NCBI RefSeq assembly: GCF_030408395.1
Contig: NZ_CP046980.1
Coordinates: forward strand, 1 to 64,000
Origin: Corynebacterium aquatimens
Lineage (GTDB): Bacteria; Actinomycetota; Actinomycetes; Mycobacteriales; Mycobacteriaceae
Direction: 5' to 3'
DNA: 64,000 bases
The translations under genes were made by a program, and so were the position numbers. Below the pieces are notes generated by a model that worked only from the letters and a program-made list of their open reading frames with translations, searched no databases and was not told the origin of the DNA. Shown piece after piece: positions 30,097 through 38,902 of this stretch (positions within the stretch are counted from its first letter, which is position 1; each line of letters starts with the position of its first letter).

Positions 30097-31344
30097 ATGG
30101 AATACTTGCGCCGAACGGTGGACACAGAGCTTGACTTCCTGCTGAAGCACGTACCGGCAATCGCGATTGATGGCCCAAAAGGCGTGGGCAAGACCGGCAC
30201 TGCGCAGCGGAGAGCGGACACGGCGTGGTACCTCGATGACGCGGATGTGCGTGCCGTAGTTGCCGCGGATTTCAGCCTGTCTGGGGCCGGTGAAGGAACG
30301 TTGCTTATTGACGAATGGCAGCGGTTGCCACAGGTTTGGGACTCAGTCCGACGTGGTGTGGACAACGGTGCGTCTGCTGGGCGATTTCTCCTGACGGGGT
30401 CGGCGACGCCGGTTGATGCCATGGGGACGCATTCGGGTGCGGGACGGATTATTTCCCTGCGCATGAGGCCGATGGCGGTACACGAGCGCGGGGTCACAGA
30501 ACCAACGTGCAGCTTTAAGGGCATCTTCCGCGGTGAGAAAGAAATCGGCGGCGCAACGTCGCTACGGGTTGCTGACTACGCCGGCCTCATCGTTGGTAGT
30601 GGTTTCCCCGCGATTGCGCCGCAGGATCCGTTGCTCCAAGAGCTGATGCTGGACTCCTACCTTGAGCGGGTAATCGACCGGGATATCAATGAACAAGGTT
30701 TGGAAGTCCGCCGACCAGTCGCACTCCGACGGTGGATGCGTGCGTACGCCGCGGCCACATCGACCACGACTTCCTACTCACGGCTTCTGGATGCCACGAC
30801 TGGTGGTGACGGATCTCAGCCGAACCAACGAACTACGTCCGCATACAGGGAGCATCTTTCGAAGATCTGGCTGCTCGACCCGGTGCCAGGGTGGGTAACA
30901 GAAAATAATGAGATTAAGCGGCTCCAACAAAGTCCGAAACACCACCTCACCGACCCAGCGCTTGCTGCGAGGTTGCTGGGCTTAATCGCGTCGAGCCTGT
31001 ACAGCCCTTCCGGGGCGCACATGATGGGACCGCTCTTTGAATCATTGTGCGCTTTGAGCCTGCGGGTCCTTGCGCAGGCGTGCCGCGCGAATGTCTACCA
31101 CTTGCGTACTAACTCCGGGCAGCGCGAGGTCGACTTCATCGTCGAAGGACCCAACCGCGAAATCCTCGGCGTTGAGGTGAAGCTGGCTGCCGCGATTAAT
31201 GACTCGGATGTCCGGCATCTTACGTGGCTGCGCGAACAATTACCTGACCGCGTGGTAAACCTCATGGTGCTCACCACGGGCAGCCAGGCCTACGTACGTA
31301 GTGACGGGATCATTGTCATGCCATTGGCTCTCCTTGGCCTCTAG
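30097..31344 (+). CDS. AAA_14/DUF4143 family ATPase
   Basis: This is a 415-residue ATP-binding protein of the widespread AAA_14 plus DUF4143 type, whose cellular role is unsettled. Walker A is GPKGVGKTG (residues 26-34) and Walker B LLIDEWQ (about 69-75). The C-terminal DUF4143 part ends with a PD-(D/E)XK-like pattern, REVDFIVEG followed by LGVEVKL, and then LMVLTTGSQAY. An array of four 23-bp-spaced repeats lies just upstream and probably controls expression. A C-terminal relic of a relative lies at 5342-5488. It separates the second giant gene from the hydrolase that originally followed such genes, so it may be an insertion. Confidence 0.88.
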   Translation: MEYLRRTVDTELDFLLKHVPAIAIDGPKGVGKTGTAQRRADTAWYLDDADVRAVVAADFSLSGAGEGTLLIDEWQRLPQVWDSVRRGVDNGASAGRFLLTGSATPVDAMGTHSGAGRIISLRMRPMAVHERGVTEPTCSFKGIFRGEKEIGGATSLRVADYAGLIVGSGFPAIAPQDPLLQELMLDSYLERVIDRDINEQGLEVRRPVALRRWMRAYAAATSTTTSYSRLLDATTGGDGSQPNQRTTSAYREHLSKIWLLDPVPGWVTENNEIKRLQQSPKHHLTDPALAARLLGLIASSLYSPSGAHMMGPLFESLCALSLRVLAQACRANVYHLRTNSGQREVDFIVEGPNREILGVEVKLAAAINDSDVRHLTWLREQLPDRVVNLMVLTTGSQAYVRSDGIIVMPLALLGL

Positions 31345-31355
31345 AGGAACCTAAG

Positions 31356-32270
31356 ATGGACCACATGGTTAAGGCTGTCAGTGAACTTTTTGGGCAAACC
31401 CACCTGCCGGATAACTCCGTAAGCACCGTGTACTGCTTCGCGCCGGGGGAGGACGCGGCAGTCGTGTCCGCCGCCTCCGGTGAAGCCCCGCTGGTGATGA
31501 TGTGGCCCGGCTTCGGCATGGGCGCGCGCTACTACCGTCCGCTGGCCCATTATTTGGCGGAGCGCGGTTTCCCGGTGGCTATCGGTGAGCTGCACGGCCA
31601 GGGCACGTCGACGGCGAAGGCGACCCCCAGCAACAAGTGGGGCTACCACAAACTCGCCTCGCAGGATTACCCGGAGGCGATCCGCGAGGCCAAGCGGGTG
31701 CTGGGCCTACCTGTCGATCACCCGACGTACCTGCTCACGCACTCCATGGGCGGCCAGATTGGATCGCTGTTCCTCTCGCGGCCTGAGGCGAAGGAGCTTA
31801 ACGTGCAGGGCATGATGGGCGTCGGCTCGGGGAGCCCGTACCACCGCGGGTTTATCGGCAAGGCGCACGTGCGTGCGCTCCTCGGTGGGCAGATGATGGG
31901 GCAGATTGCCAAACACAAGGGTTACTGGCCCGGCGGCGCGCTCGATTTTGCGGGCTATGGCCGCCAGTCCGGCACGCACCTGTACGAGTGGTCGCTGCTC
32001 AACCGCATGAACACCTTTGCCAACCTGGCCGGCCAGGACCAGGATTACACCGAGGCACTCAAACAGGTCGACGTTCCGGTCCTTCTCACCCGCTTCGCCA
32101 ACGACCCCGAATGCACCATGGCCTCGTGCGAGTTCTTGCTGGGCCACATGCCAAAGGCCCCCCGCAAAGCCGAGGAGCTCGCTGGCTGGCTCGGCCACAA
32201 CAAATGGGCCCGCGAGCCGGAAATCGTCGGGGACAGGTTCATTGAGTTCGTCGATAAGCGCATGCCATGA
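31356..32270 (+). CDS. Alpha/beta hydrolase
   Basis: This is a 304-residue serine hydrolase of the alpha/beta fold; the substrate is unknown. The oxyanion-side segment [18 protein letters not shown] and the nucleophile elbow THSMGG (about residues 128-133) are clear. There is no signal peptide, so it is probably cytoplasmic. AGAGGAA precedes the ATG. The stop overlaps the start of the next gene (ATGA), indicating an operon with the BAAT-like gene. A truncated copy of its 5' end at 13753 shows that a hydrolase gene once directly followed a giant surface-protein gene. Confidence 0.88.
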   Translation: MDHMVKAVSELFGQTHLPDNSVSTVYCFAPGEDAAVVSAASGEAPLVMMWPGFGMGARYYRPLAHYLAERGFPVAIGELHGQGTSTAKATPSNKWGYHKLASQDYPEAIREAKRVLGLPVDHPTYLLTHSMGGQIGSLFLSRPEAKELNVQGMMGVGSGSPYHRGFIGKAHVRALLGGQMMGQIAKHKGYWPGGALDFAGYGRQSGTHLYEWSLLNRMNTFANLAGQDQDYTEALKQVDVPVLLTRFANDPECTMASCEFLLGHMPKAPRKAEELAGWLGHNKWAREPEIVGDRFIEFVDKRMP

Positions 32271-33256
32271 AAGCTCTCGGAAAAATCCTCCTCGCGTTCG
32301 TCGCGCTGTTCCTTGTTTTCGTGTTGGTTATCGTGGGCCTGCGTGCCTACAACCAGCACACATACCCCTTCGGCGCGGGCGAGGAGGAGGCGTACGAGAC
32401 CACCGACCGCATCACCGCGATCTCCGGCGAGTACCTGAACGGCTTTCACTTCCGCCCTCACGAGAAGACCCACCGCGGCGTCGTGGTCACCTACGGCGGG
32501 TCCGAGGGCTCCCCCGCGTACGACACCGCACGCTCGCTTTACGACGACGGGTACGAAGTCCTCGCCCTATATTTCTTCGGCGCCGACAACCAGAAACCGA
32601 CGCTGGCGAACGTGCCGCTGGAGCAGTTCGATGAGGTGACTAGCTACATCGCCGACAATGTTGCTGATGCAACGCCCGTGACTGTGATCGGCGCGTCGAA
32701 GGGCGCCGAGTTCGCTGCGCTGCTGGCGCAGCACGGTTTTGGCGTGGACAACGTAGTTGCGTTTGCCCCGGCGCATTATTCCTACAGTGGGCTGGATTTC
32801 TCCTCACGCGATGACCAGCCGTCCTTCACACTGCGGGGTGCGCCTATACCCCACGCGTCTTTCCGCGACGCCGATCCCGCCACCGGGTTCCGCGCGATGT
32901 GGGAAGGGATCACCGCGCACCCGGTGTCGTACCGGAAGACCTACGAGGAGGCCGCGGCGAAAGCGCCTGACGACGCCCGGATCGACCTGAGTGGATTCAA
33001 CGGAAACGTGCTGCTCTTTGCCGGGACCGGGGACCGCATGTGGCCCTCCGACGTGGCCGCCCGTGCCCTCGCCGAGCAGAACCCGCGCATCGAGGCTCAC
33101 ATCTACCCCGACGCCGGCCACGTGTTCTTCGAGGACGCCGCCGCGCTGCCCAACGGCTGGCAGCTGGCGCTGGGCGGCACCGCTGACGGTAACCGCGACG
33201 CCTACCAGGACTCGCAGGAGATCCTGCGGGAGCGCCTCGCCTCCTGGCACCGTTGA
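32267..33256 (+). CDS. Membrane-anchored BAAT C-terminal-like hydrolase
   Basis: This is a 329-residue protein with an N-terminal hydrophobic anchor (about residues 5-26) and an extracytoplasmic alpha/beta hydrolase domain resembling the acyl-CoA thioesterase/BAAT C-terminal domain. The probable nucleophile is the serine of IGASKGAEFAALL near residue 144. The acid and base probably lie in FAGTGDRMWP and AGHVFFED. It overlaps the preceding hydrolase by four bases. A role in lipid or envelope metabolism is inferred from the anchor and the family only. Confidence 0.82.
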   Translation: MKALGKILLAFVALFLVFVLVIVGLRAYNQHTYPFGAGEEEAYETTDRITAISGEYLNGFHFRPHEKTHRGVVVTYGGSEGSPAYDTARSLYDDGYEVLALYFFGADNQKPTLANVPLEQFDEVTSYIADNVADATPVTVIGASKGAEFAALLAQHGFGVDNVVAFAPAHYSYSGLDFSSRDDQPSFTLRGAPIPHASFRDADPATGFRAMWEGITAHPVSYRKTYEEAAAKAPDDARIDLSGFNGNVLLFAGTGDRMWPSDVAARALAEQNPRIEAHIYPDAGHVFFEDAAALPNGWQLALGGTADGNRDAYQDSQEILRERLASWHR

Positions 33257-33304
33257 CCGTAGCCCGTTATTGACGGATTCCGTTATGTTCCATAGTCTTT
33301 TAGC

Positions 33305-33586
33305 ATGATCCAATCCTTCGGCAACCGTGAAACTGAGCGCTTGTGGGAGCGTTTGCCGGTTCCGGGGTTGGATCCAACTATTCACAAGACCGCAAACAGG
33401 AAATTACACCAGCTGGATGCTGCTGTTTCCCTTGATTCTCTTCGAGTTCCTCCAGGTAACCGCTTGGAAGCACTCAAGGGGAGTCGCCAAGGAACCTATA
33501 GCATTCGAATAAACCGGCAATGGAGAATTACGTTTCGCTGGACGGAGAATGGGCCTGCGAACGTAACGATCGAGGACTATCACTGA
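33305..33586 (+). CDS. higB: HigB/RelE-family toxin
   Basis: This 93-residue protein matches the HigB type of ribosome-dependent mRNA endonuclease toxins: an N-terminal IQSFGNRETERLWERL helix, a central segment KLHQLDAAVSLDSLRVPPGN and the C-terminal SIRINRQWRITFRW core. It is followed after eight bases by a HigA-type antitoxin, the toxin-first order typical of higBA. The pair is more AT-rich than the core genes around it, suggesting acquisition. Confidence 0.92.
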   Translation: MIQSFGNRETERLWERLPVPGLDPTIHKTANRKLHQLDAAVSLDSLRVPPGNRLEALKGSRQGTYSIRINRQWRITFRWTENGPANVTIEDYH

Positions 33587-33594
33587 GGTGCGTA

Positions 33595-33894
33595 ATGGAC
33601 GAGAAACTCTATCCCCCGATTCACCCGGGAGAAGTGCTGCTTGAGGATTTTATCGAGGGCTTTAATCTCACTCAGCACAAACTTGCGGTTTCCATTGGTG
33701 TACCCCCACGCCGGATTAATGAAATTGTCCTAGGCAAACGTGGCATCTCAGCGGATTCAGCACTACGCTTGGGGCGCTATTTCGGTGTAGAGCCGCAGTT
33801 CTGGCTAAACCTCCAAACTCGTTATGAGTTGGAGCTGGCCGAAGAAAAGTCCCACGATGAAATTCAGAAAATCACTCCACTGGCGGTGTCATGA
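33595..33894 (+). CDS. higA: HigA-family antitoxin
   Basis: This is a 99-residue XRE-type helix-turn-helix antitoxin. It begins MDEKLYPPIHPGEVLLEDFI, the usual HigA opening, followed by the HTH (LTQHKLAVSIGVPPRRINEI) and the GVEPQFWLNLQTRYEL segment. It is expected to neutralise HigB and repress the shared promoter upstream of 33305. I use ATG 33595, which lies just after the toxin stop; an upstream in-frame extension would overlap the toxin gene. Confidence 0.92.
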   Translation: MDEKLYPPIHPGEVLLEDFIEGFNLTQHKLAVSIGVPPRRINEIVLGKRGISADSALRLGRYFGVEPQFWLNLQTRYELELAEEKSHDEIQKITPLAVS

Positions 33895-34250
33895 TTCATC
33901 CACGCTCTGTTCTGGGGGATTTCGCCAGCGTTTCTTCGTTGAAGGGGTAGTCTAGGTCGCTGTCGGCTGAGCCCGTGTGACTAACCGGGGCTCTGCTCGA
34001 ATTCGCAGAGATGCCCGGATAGCTGAGTCATTGCTCGAAGGGACTGCGGGGAGGAAGCCCAAGCAGTATAGATGCTGTTTCGTGATTGGCCGGGCCACTC
34101 ACGTAGGGGTGCCGGAACCTCCCGGAATGGGTGCCTGGACCGTCTCGGAGGGGTGCCGGAACCTCCCGGGATGGGTGCCTGGACCGTCTCGGAGGGGTGC
34201 CTGTCGGCTCGGCGTGTGATGTGTGCGGTTGAGCCGACCCGCCGTAAAAG
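33895..34250. other. Gene-poor gap with a 44-bp tandem repeat
   Basis: No convincing gene lies between higA and the ISL3 element. A short open frame from GTG 33977 has no recognisable domain. The notable content is a 44-bp tandem repeat (34106-34203, listed separately). The ISL3 target duplication occupies the last 8 bases. Confidence 0.5.
34106..34203. repeat. 44-bp tandem repeat, about 2.2 copies
   Basis: The unit begins GGGGTGCCGGAACCTCCCGG at 34106 and returns at 34150 and, in part, at 34194, an exact 44-bp period. Within the unit GGTGCC and GGGTGCCTGGACC are half-repeats. Only one base differs between the two full copies. Confidence 0.9.
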
Positions 34251-35697
34251 GGCTCTTCGTGTTTTAGAGTGCGTTGATCTTGGGTTGGAGGCCTCCGGAG
34301 TGGATTAGGCACCGCAAGATGTAGTGGTTGATGTTGCGGAATCCGAGGGCGATGCCGCGGAGGTGCTCGAGGCGGCCGTTGATGGCTTCGACCGGGCCGT
34401 TGGAGGCGCCGATGTCGAAGAACGCGAGGATGTCGGCGCGGCGTTTGTGCAGGGTACGACCGAGTTGGGCGAGTTCATCAAGCCCGGCTTGTCGTAGCCC
34501 GCGCAGCCGGTTGATCAACCGGCGCATCTTCGTTTTCGCGCGGGTCTTGTTCGGGTCTTCGTAGCAGTCGATGATCTCCTGGTACACCAGCCACGTTTCT
34601 TGCAGCACGGCGTAGTCGTCGTCGTAGTTGAACAACACATCCAGGCGGTGCTGCTGCTCACCGGTTAAAAAATCGATGCGGGTGAGCATGGTGCGGCGGT
34701 TTTTATATAACGGGTCGTTGGTTCTGCCGCGCCTGCCGTAGGTTTCACGCTGCAGCCGCTGCCGACACGCGGTGACTTTGTCGCCGGCAAGACGCACCAC
34801 GTGAAACGGGTCCATCACCCGCCTGGCCTGAGGCAGGGCTTCATCGGCTGCGGTGGCGTAACCCTGAAACCCGTCCATGGTGATCACCTCCACCTGGTCG
34901 CGGAAGATTTTCGGACGTTGGTTGATCCAGCGGGTGAGCACTTCGGCGCTTCTGCCCGGGATGACATCAAGCAACCTGGCCGGTTGGCCGGTGTGCTGGT
35001 AAGTCATGTCCACGATCACGGTGACGAACCCGCCGCCGGCAGCCTTGCGGTTGTGGGCCCACTTGTGCTCGTCAACCCCGATGACGCGCACCCCGGCCAA
35101 GTGGTCGGGGTCGGCGACGAGGGCTCTGGCCATGGACAATGCGAGATCGCATGTCAGCTGCCAGCTAATCCCGAGTGCTTTGGCGGTGGCGGCAACGCTC
35201 ATCCGGTCGATCGCTAAGCGCTGCAGGATCCAGCGCACCACCCGGTGGGTGACCTTCGAGCGGTCATCAGCGCAGGAAAGCGAAGCCCGGAAAATCTGCT
35301 GGGCGCAGGAATCGTTGCTGCATAGATACCGCGGCACCCGCACCCGCAGCCGGGTGGGAAACCCGACCACCGGCAGATCCACCAGTTGCCGGTAGGTGTG
35401 ATCGCGCAACAAGCCCGGTTGCTGACACGACGGGCAGGCATTGATCGGGTCGAGCGTTTCACAGTCGATAACGGTGCACTCGTCGTTGTGCGCGGCATTG
35501 GTGATCGCCAACCCAAGCTCCGCGGTGCGGCAAATGGTGTCGGCGACGATGTTGGAACTAGGCTGCATACCAGGGTCCTTGTTGGGTTGTGGATTGGCTT
35601 GAACACCTAAATCCTTAACCCAGCAAGGACCCCCACATCTTGTGCAACACCCCAGCACCCCAAGAAACGACCAACGCACTCCCAATCACGAAGAGCC
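34251..35697 (-). mobile_element. ISL3-family insertion sequence
   Basis: This is a complete 1447-bp element. The left end begins GGCTCTTCGTGTTTTAGAGT and the right end, reading inward, GGCTCTTCGTGATTGGGAGT, about 23 bp of imperfect inverted repeat typical of ISL3. The 8-bp target duplication CGTAAAAG is at 34243-34250 and 35698-35705. Confidence 0.93.
34264..35568 (-). CDS. ISL3-family transposase
   Basis: This is a 434-residue transposase. A zinc-ribbon-like CPSCQQPGLL and CSNDSC lie in the N-terminal region. The DDE catalytic residues are expected in VIGVDEHKW, VITMDGFQGY and SNGPVEAINGRL. I start at the ATG of MQPSSNIV (35568), which has AAGGA upstream; the frame is open further. The reading frame is intact, so the element may be active. 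Confidence 0.92.
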   Translation of the reverse strand: MQPSSNIVADTICRTAELGLAITNAAHNDECTVIDCETLDPINACPSCQQPGLLRDHTYRQLVDLPVVGFPTRLRVRVPRYLCSNDSCAQQIFRASLSCADDRSKVTHRVVRWILQRLAIDRMSVAATAKALGISWQLTCDLALSMARALVADPDHLAGVRVIGVDEHKWAHNRKAAGGGFVTVIVDMTYQHTGQPARLLDVIPGRSAEVLTRWINQRPKIFRDQVEVITMDGFQGYATAADEALPQARRVMDPFHVVRLAGDKVTACRQRLQRETYGRRGRTNDPLYKNRRTMLTRIDFLTGEQQHRLDVLFNYDDDYAVLQETWLVYQEIIDCYEDPNKTRAKTKMRRLINRLRGLRQAGLDELAQLGRTLHKRRADILAFFDIGASNGPVEAINGRLEHLRGIALGFRNINHYILRCLIHSGGLQPKINAL

Positions 35698-35760
35698 CGT
35701 AAAAGCGGTCTGGTGAAGGCCGTCCAAAGGATCGATGCAGGCGATGCTGGCCTTGCCGAC

Positions 35761-36189
35761 CTATCGGCGTACCGGTTTGATGGGGCCGATGCCCTTTGCG
35801 CCCGGGGCGAAGAAGTTGTCGTAGATGAACTTGCCTACTGCACCAATGGCGAGGAAGAACAGGGGGACGGAGATCGTCGCTACGCCTGAGTATGCCCACC
35901 ATAGCGGCGGGTCCTTCGGCTTTTCGTAATCATCGGGGACGCAGTTCTTAGCCGACGATCCACCCCCGCACTCGCCTCGCTCGGGCTTTTCCTTGGTGAT
36001 GGGTCCCGGGGTGTCCATGTCAACAGGTGTCGGAGCGGTATCATCCACTGGCATCTCGGACTTGGTGGGGTCATTCTCAACTGCGACAACTGGCGTGGGC
36101 GCGGTGTCCTCGGCGTACGCGGGGGCTACGACCAGCGACATCGTTAGCGACGCGGCAGCCACGGCAGCAGTGATCCTCTTCATGCCCAT
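35761..36189 (-). CDS. Small secreted, C-terminally membrane-anchored protein
   Basis: This 142-residue protein was not recognised as a named family. It has a signal peptide ending AYAED (about residue 28), an acidic Pro/Thr-rich middle (TAPTPV repeated twice), a Cys pair (GECGG and KNCVP) and one membrane segment near the end (VATISVPLFFLAIGAVG), followed by a basic tail. Either ATG 36189 or ATG 36183 could start it. It lies downstream of the third surface-protein gene on the same strand, with a terminator between them. A role at the envelope is inferred only. Confidence 0.7.
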   Translation of the reverse strand: MGMKRITAAVAAASLTMSLVVAPAYAEDTAPTPVVAVENDPTKSEMPVDDTAPTPVDMDTPGPITKEKPERGECGGGSSAKNCVPDDYEKPKDPPLWWAYSGVATISVPLFFLAIGAVGKFIYDNFFAPGAKGIGPIKPVRR

Positions 36190-36209
36190 AACTTTAGGAC
36201 CCTAGCACC

Positions 36210-36248
36210 GTGAACAAAGAACGGGAACCGGTGCAGTGACCAGTTCCC
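36210..36248 (-). terminator. Terminator of the third surface-protein gene
   Basis: On the minus strand GGGAACTGGT (36248-36239) pairs with ACCGGTTCCC (36232-36223), 10 bp with one wobble, and is followed by GTTCTTTGTTC. It lies between the stop at 36276 and the next gene. Confidence 0.6.
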
Positions 36249-36275
36249 GCATAAGGATGGGTTAGTAAATCCGCA

Positions 36276-38594
36276 TTAGAACGGCAAGCGGATCCATCCG
36301 TTCTGCACCGCGAAAGCGCCACCGCCGATGAGGCCGAGGAGCGCAAGGATACCGACGATCAAACCAATGATCTGGCCCGTGCTGGATTTGTCGTCCTTCT
36401 TCTGGGAGGACTGGGAGCTCTTGTCCGTAGTGGTCGGCATAGGCGTTTCGGTGACGGTCACCGTGCCGTTACCACCGTTGTTGCCCGGCGTGGTGGACGC
36501 AACCGATGTGGTCGTCGTAGCGGTGGTGGACGTGTTGCCGCCGGCACCGCCACCGTTGTTACCTGGGGTGCTAGTGGCCGGGGTGCTGTTCGGGGTTGTG
36601 GAGCCGTTACCGCCGCTGTTGTTGCCCGGCGTGGTGGACGCAACCGATGTGGTCGTCGCGGCGGTGGACGTGTTGCCACCGTTGTTGCCCGGTGTGGTGG
36701 ACGCAGGGGTGGACGTGTTGCCGCCGTTGTTGCCCGGCGTAGTGGGGGAGGTTGGCACGGCGCTGGTGGCCGTAGCCGGGGTGCTGGTGGTCGGCGTGGT
36801 GGTCGCGGGGGTAGAGGTCGACGGGGCAGGCGCGCTGGTGGTCGGCTGTGCGCTGGTGGTCGGCTGTGCGCTGGTGGTTGGCTGTGCGCTGGTGGTCGGT
36901 TGTGCGCTGGTGGTTGGCGCCGCCTTCACCGTGACAGGGATGGTGACCTGCTTCTGGGACCCGTCCTTGAACACGACTTTGATGCTGATCCCGTCCTGGA
37001 CGGTGCCGGCAGTGGTGGGGGTGAGAGTGAACTCGCCGGTGTTCATGTTCGTGCTGTAGGTCCAGCCAGCCTCGTTGGAGCCACTCGGTCCGAAGAACTG
37101 GGCGCCGTCAAGGGCGTCGGCGGGTTCGGCTGTCGGTTTCACGGTGACGGTGCTGCCGACAGTGGTGTCGATGGCATCGTAGGTGACGGTGGTGGTGACG
37201 GCCTGGGTCTTAGTCGGGGCAGAGGTGTTAAACCGCGCGAGGACGTTCTGGCGGGAGCCGTCCGGGAACGTGACGGTGACCGGAATGGACGTGGAGATAC
37301 CGCCAGGGGAGTTTGTCGGGGCCTTGACGGTGAGCACGCCGGAGGTGTCATCGACCGTGATCGTCCAGCCTGCGGGGACATCCTCCGGCTTCACGGTGGA
37401 GAACTTCGTCCCTGTCGGAAGGGTCGCGCCCGAGGTCGGGGTGATGGTCGCTTGCTCGTCAGCGGGCACCGTCGTGATGGGGTAGGAGACCTGGTGGTTC
37501 GGGTTCTCGGATTCGAAGGAGCCGCTGGAGGTGACGTTGAACTCGGCCGACTTCACCTCTTCGGAACCGTCGCTGTACTTCACGGTCACGTACACCACGA
37601 GCTTGCTGCCCGCCTTTAACGGCTGCTTGGGGGAGGCAGTGATTGCGCCGGTGGAAGAGTCCACGGAGATCGTGAAGTACTCGTCAGCGTTGGAGGGGCT
37701 GGTTGCGTACTTAGAGTACGTTGCCCCGGTGGGCGCTTCGGGGGACCACGATGGGGTAGCGGTGGCGGTGGCACCTTTGTCGCCGCTGAGGTCAGTCGCC
37801 GTGTAGGTCGGCTCGTACTTGGTGTTCTCCCGCTCCTGAAGCGGAGTGGTATTTCCTGCCGCGTCAGAGACCGTTACCTTCACGTACTGCACGGTCGATG
37901 ATGTGTCCGGGAAGATAATTTTCACCCCGACGTAGTCGTAGGAACCAACGCCGAGTTCGTTGGACGGAGTCACGCGGAGCTGGCCGGTGCGGCCGACGAC
38001 TTCAGCTGCGTAGTTCTTCGGGGTGTAGAAAATTTCGTAGTCCGGTTCTTCCATACCCAGGCCCGGCGTGATCTGAGGGGTAGAGGTGCCCTGGACATTC
38101 TTTTGGGTGACAATATCTGGGTACGTCACCGTTTGCGTTTTGGCTTGAGCGTTCGGGTTTTCCACGATGGTCAACTTCGCAGAGTCGGTCGCCGTGATCG
38201 CCCACTTCTGATCCGCGTTTGCTCCCTGGAGCTGGTGGACTTCCATGTTTGCGGTGATAGAGGAACCCGGGCCTTGGTCCGCCGGGGCGGTGACGGTGAC
38301 CACGCCGGTGTTCTCATCCGTAGTAAACGTCCAGCCGTAGTGGGTTCCCTTCGGGCCGCCGACTTTCGCGCCAGCTGGCAGGTTCTCCGGGGACAGGGAT
38401 TTGGTTTGGCCGGGGTAGAACTCGGTGTCCTTCCAGTAGTCAACATCTGCAGGTTTGGATTGGGAGGGACGGTTGTCCTGCGCGGTGGCCTGCGGCACGA
38501 CGACGGCACCAACGGCGAGGGAGAGGGAGGTGGCCAGGGCCACGGTGGTTTTCAGTGCCACGGTGTTTCTTAAGGCAATGCGGTTGCGTTTCAT
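36276..38594 (-). CDS. Secreted surface protein with YPDG/Rib-like repeats
   Basis: This is a 772-residue predicted surface protein. I start at ATG 38594 (RBS AAAAGGATG) because the signal peptide MKRNRIALRN through VVPQATAQ follows. The extracellular part has about five repeats of the type WTFTTDENTGVVTVTAP and VKYSDGSEEV or VTFPDGSRQN. A low-complexity stalk of TTSAQP and TTPGNNGG repeats precedes a C-terminal membrane segment (GLIVGILALLGLIGGGAF) and the tail QNGWIRLPF. No LPXTG motif is present. Domain style is shared with the two giant proteins, suggesting a common envelope or adhesion role, but sequence identity is limited. Confidence 0.82.
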   Translation of the reverse strand: MKRNRIALRNTVALKTTVALATSLSLAVGAVVVPQATAQDNRPSQSKPADVDYWKDTEFYPGQTKSLSPENLPAGAKVGGPKGTHYGWTFTTDENTGVVTVTAPADQGPGSSITANMEVHQLQGANADQKWAITATDSAKLTIVENPNAQAKTQTVTYPDIVTQKNVQGTSTPQITPGLGMEEPDYEIFYTPKNYAAEVVGRTGQLRVTPSNELGVGSYDYVGVKIIFPDTSSTVQYVKVTVSDAAGNTTPLQERENTKYEPTYTATDLSGDKGATATATPSWSPEAPTGATYSKYATSPSNADEYFTISVDSSTGAITASPKQPLKAGSKLVVYVTVKYSDGSEEVKSAEFNVTSSGSFESENPNHQVSYPITTVPADEQATITPTSGATLPTGTKFSTVKPEDVPAGWTITVDDTSGVLTVKAPTNSPGGISTSIPVTVTFPDGSRQNVLARFNTSAPTKTQAVTTTVTYDAIDTTVGSTVTVKPTAEPADALDGAQFFGPSGSNEAGWTYSTNMNTGEFTLTPTTAGTVQDGISIKVVFKDGSQKQVTIPVTVKAAPTTSAQPTTSAQPTTSAQPTTSAQPTTSAPAPSTSTPATTTPTTSTPATATSAVPTSPTTPGNNGGNTSTPASTTPGNNGGNTSTAATTTSVASTTPGNNSGGNGSTTPNSTPATSTPGNNGGGAGGNTSTTATTTTSVASTTPGNNGGNGTVTVTETPMPTTTDKSSQSSQKKDDKSSTGQIIGLIVGILALLGLIGGGAFAVQNGWIRLPF

Positions 38595-38902
38595 CGGTTC
38601 ATCCTTTTTGCTGTCAGTCACGGATTTGGTTCTGGTTACTGGGCGGTAGCCACAGCGTGTCACCGTGAAGTCTAGCTAAGTAACGCCTTAAAGTCACGTA
38701 TGTAACAAATTAAAGACGCTGCAAAGTGTACTTAATAACCTGAAATGGTTGAGGGGGTTGCGGGGTGTGGGGGAGTCGTCGATAAGCGTTGTGCTCACAC
38801 GCGGGCCAGGTCACCGGGTTGTGTCGCGTGGCCCGCTAAAATGGCCCTGTACGTGTGCGCGCCGAAGCGATGATGGCGCGCGCGTTGGCTTAAAGGAGAT
38901 CC
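38595..38902. other. Divergent intergenic region upstream of gyrA
   Basis: This gap holds the promoters of the surface-protein gene (minus) and gyrA (plus). A perfect 8-bp hairpin GCGGGCCA (38801-38808) with TGGCCCGC (38829-38836) stands directly before TAAAAT (38837-38842), a possible -10 for gyrA; gyrB also has a TAAAAT upstream. The gyrA ribosome binding site is AAAGGAG just before 38903. One copy of the CGTCGATAAG word lies at 38777. Confidence 0.5.

Noticed and set aside
29160..30524. A 454-codon version of TenA starting upstream of 29852
   Set aside because: The extra N terminus would be translated from the TPP riboswitch and the repeat array and runs antisense to the ATPase gene; a good RBS and family start lie at 29852.
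33977..34219. An 80-codon frame between higA and the ISL3 element
   Set aside because: It runs through the 44-bp tandem repeat, has no domain and no clear RBS.
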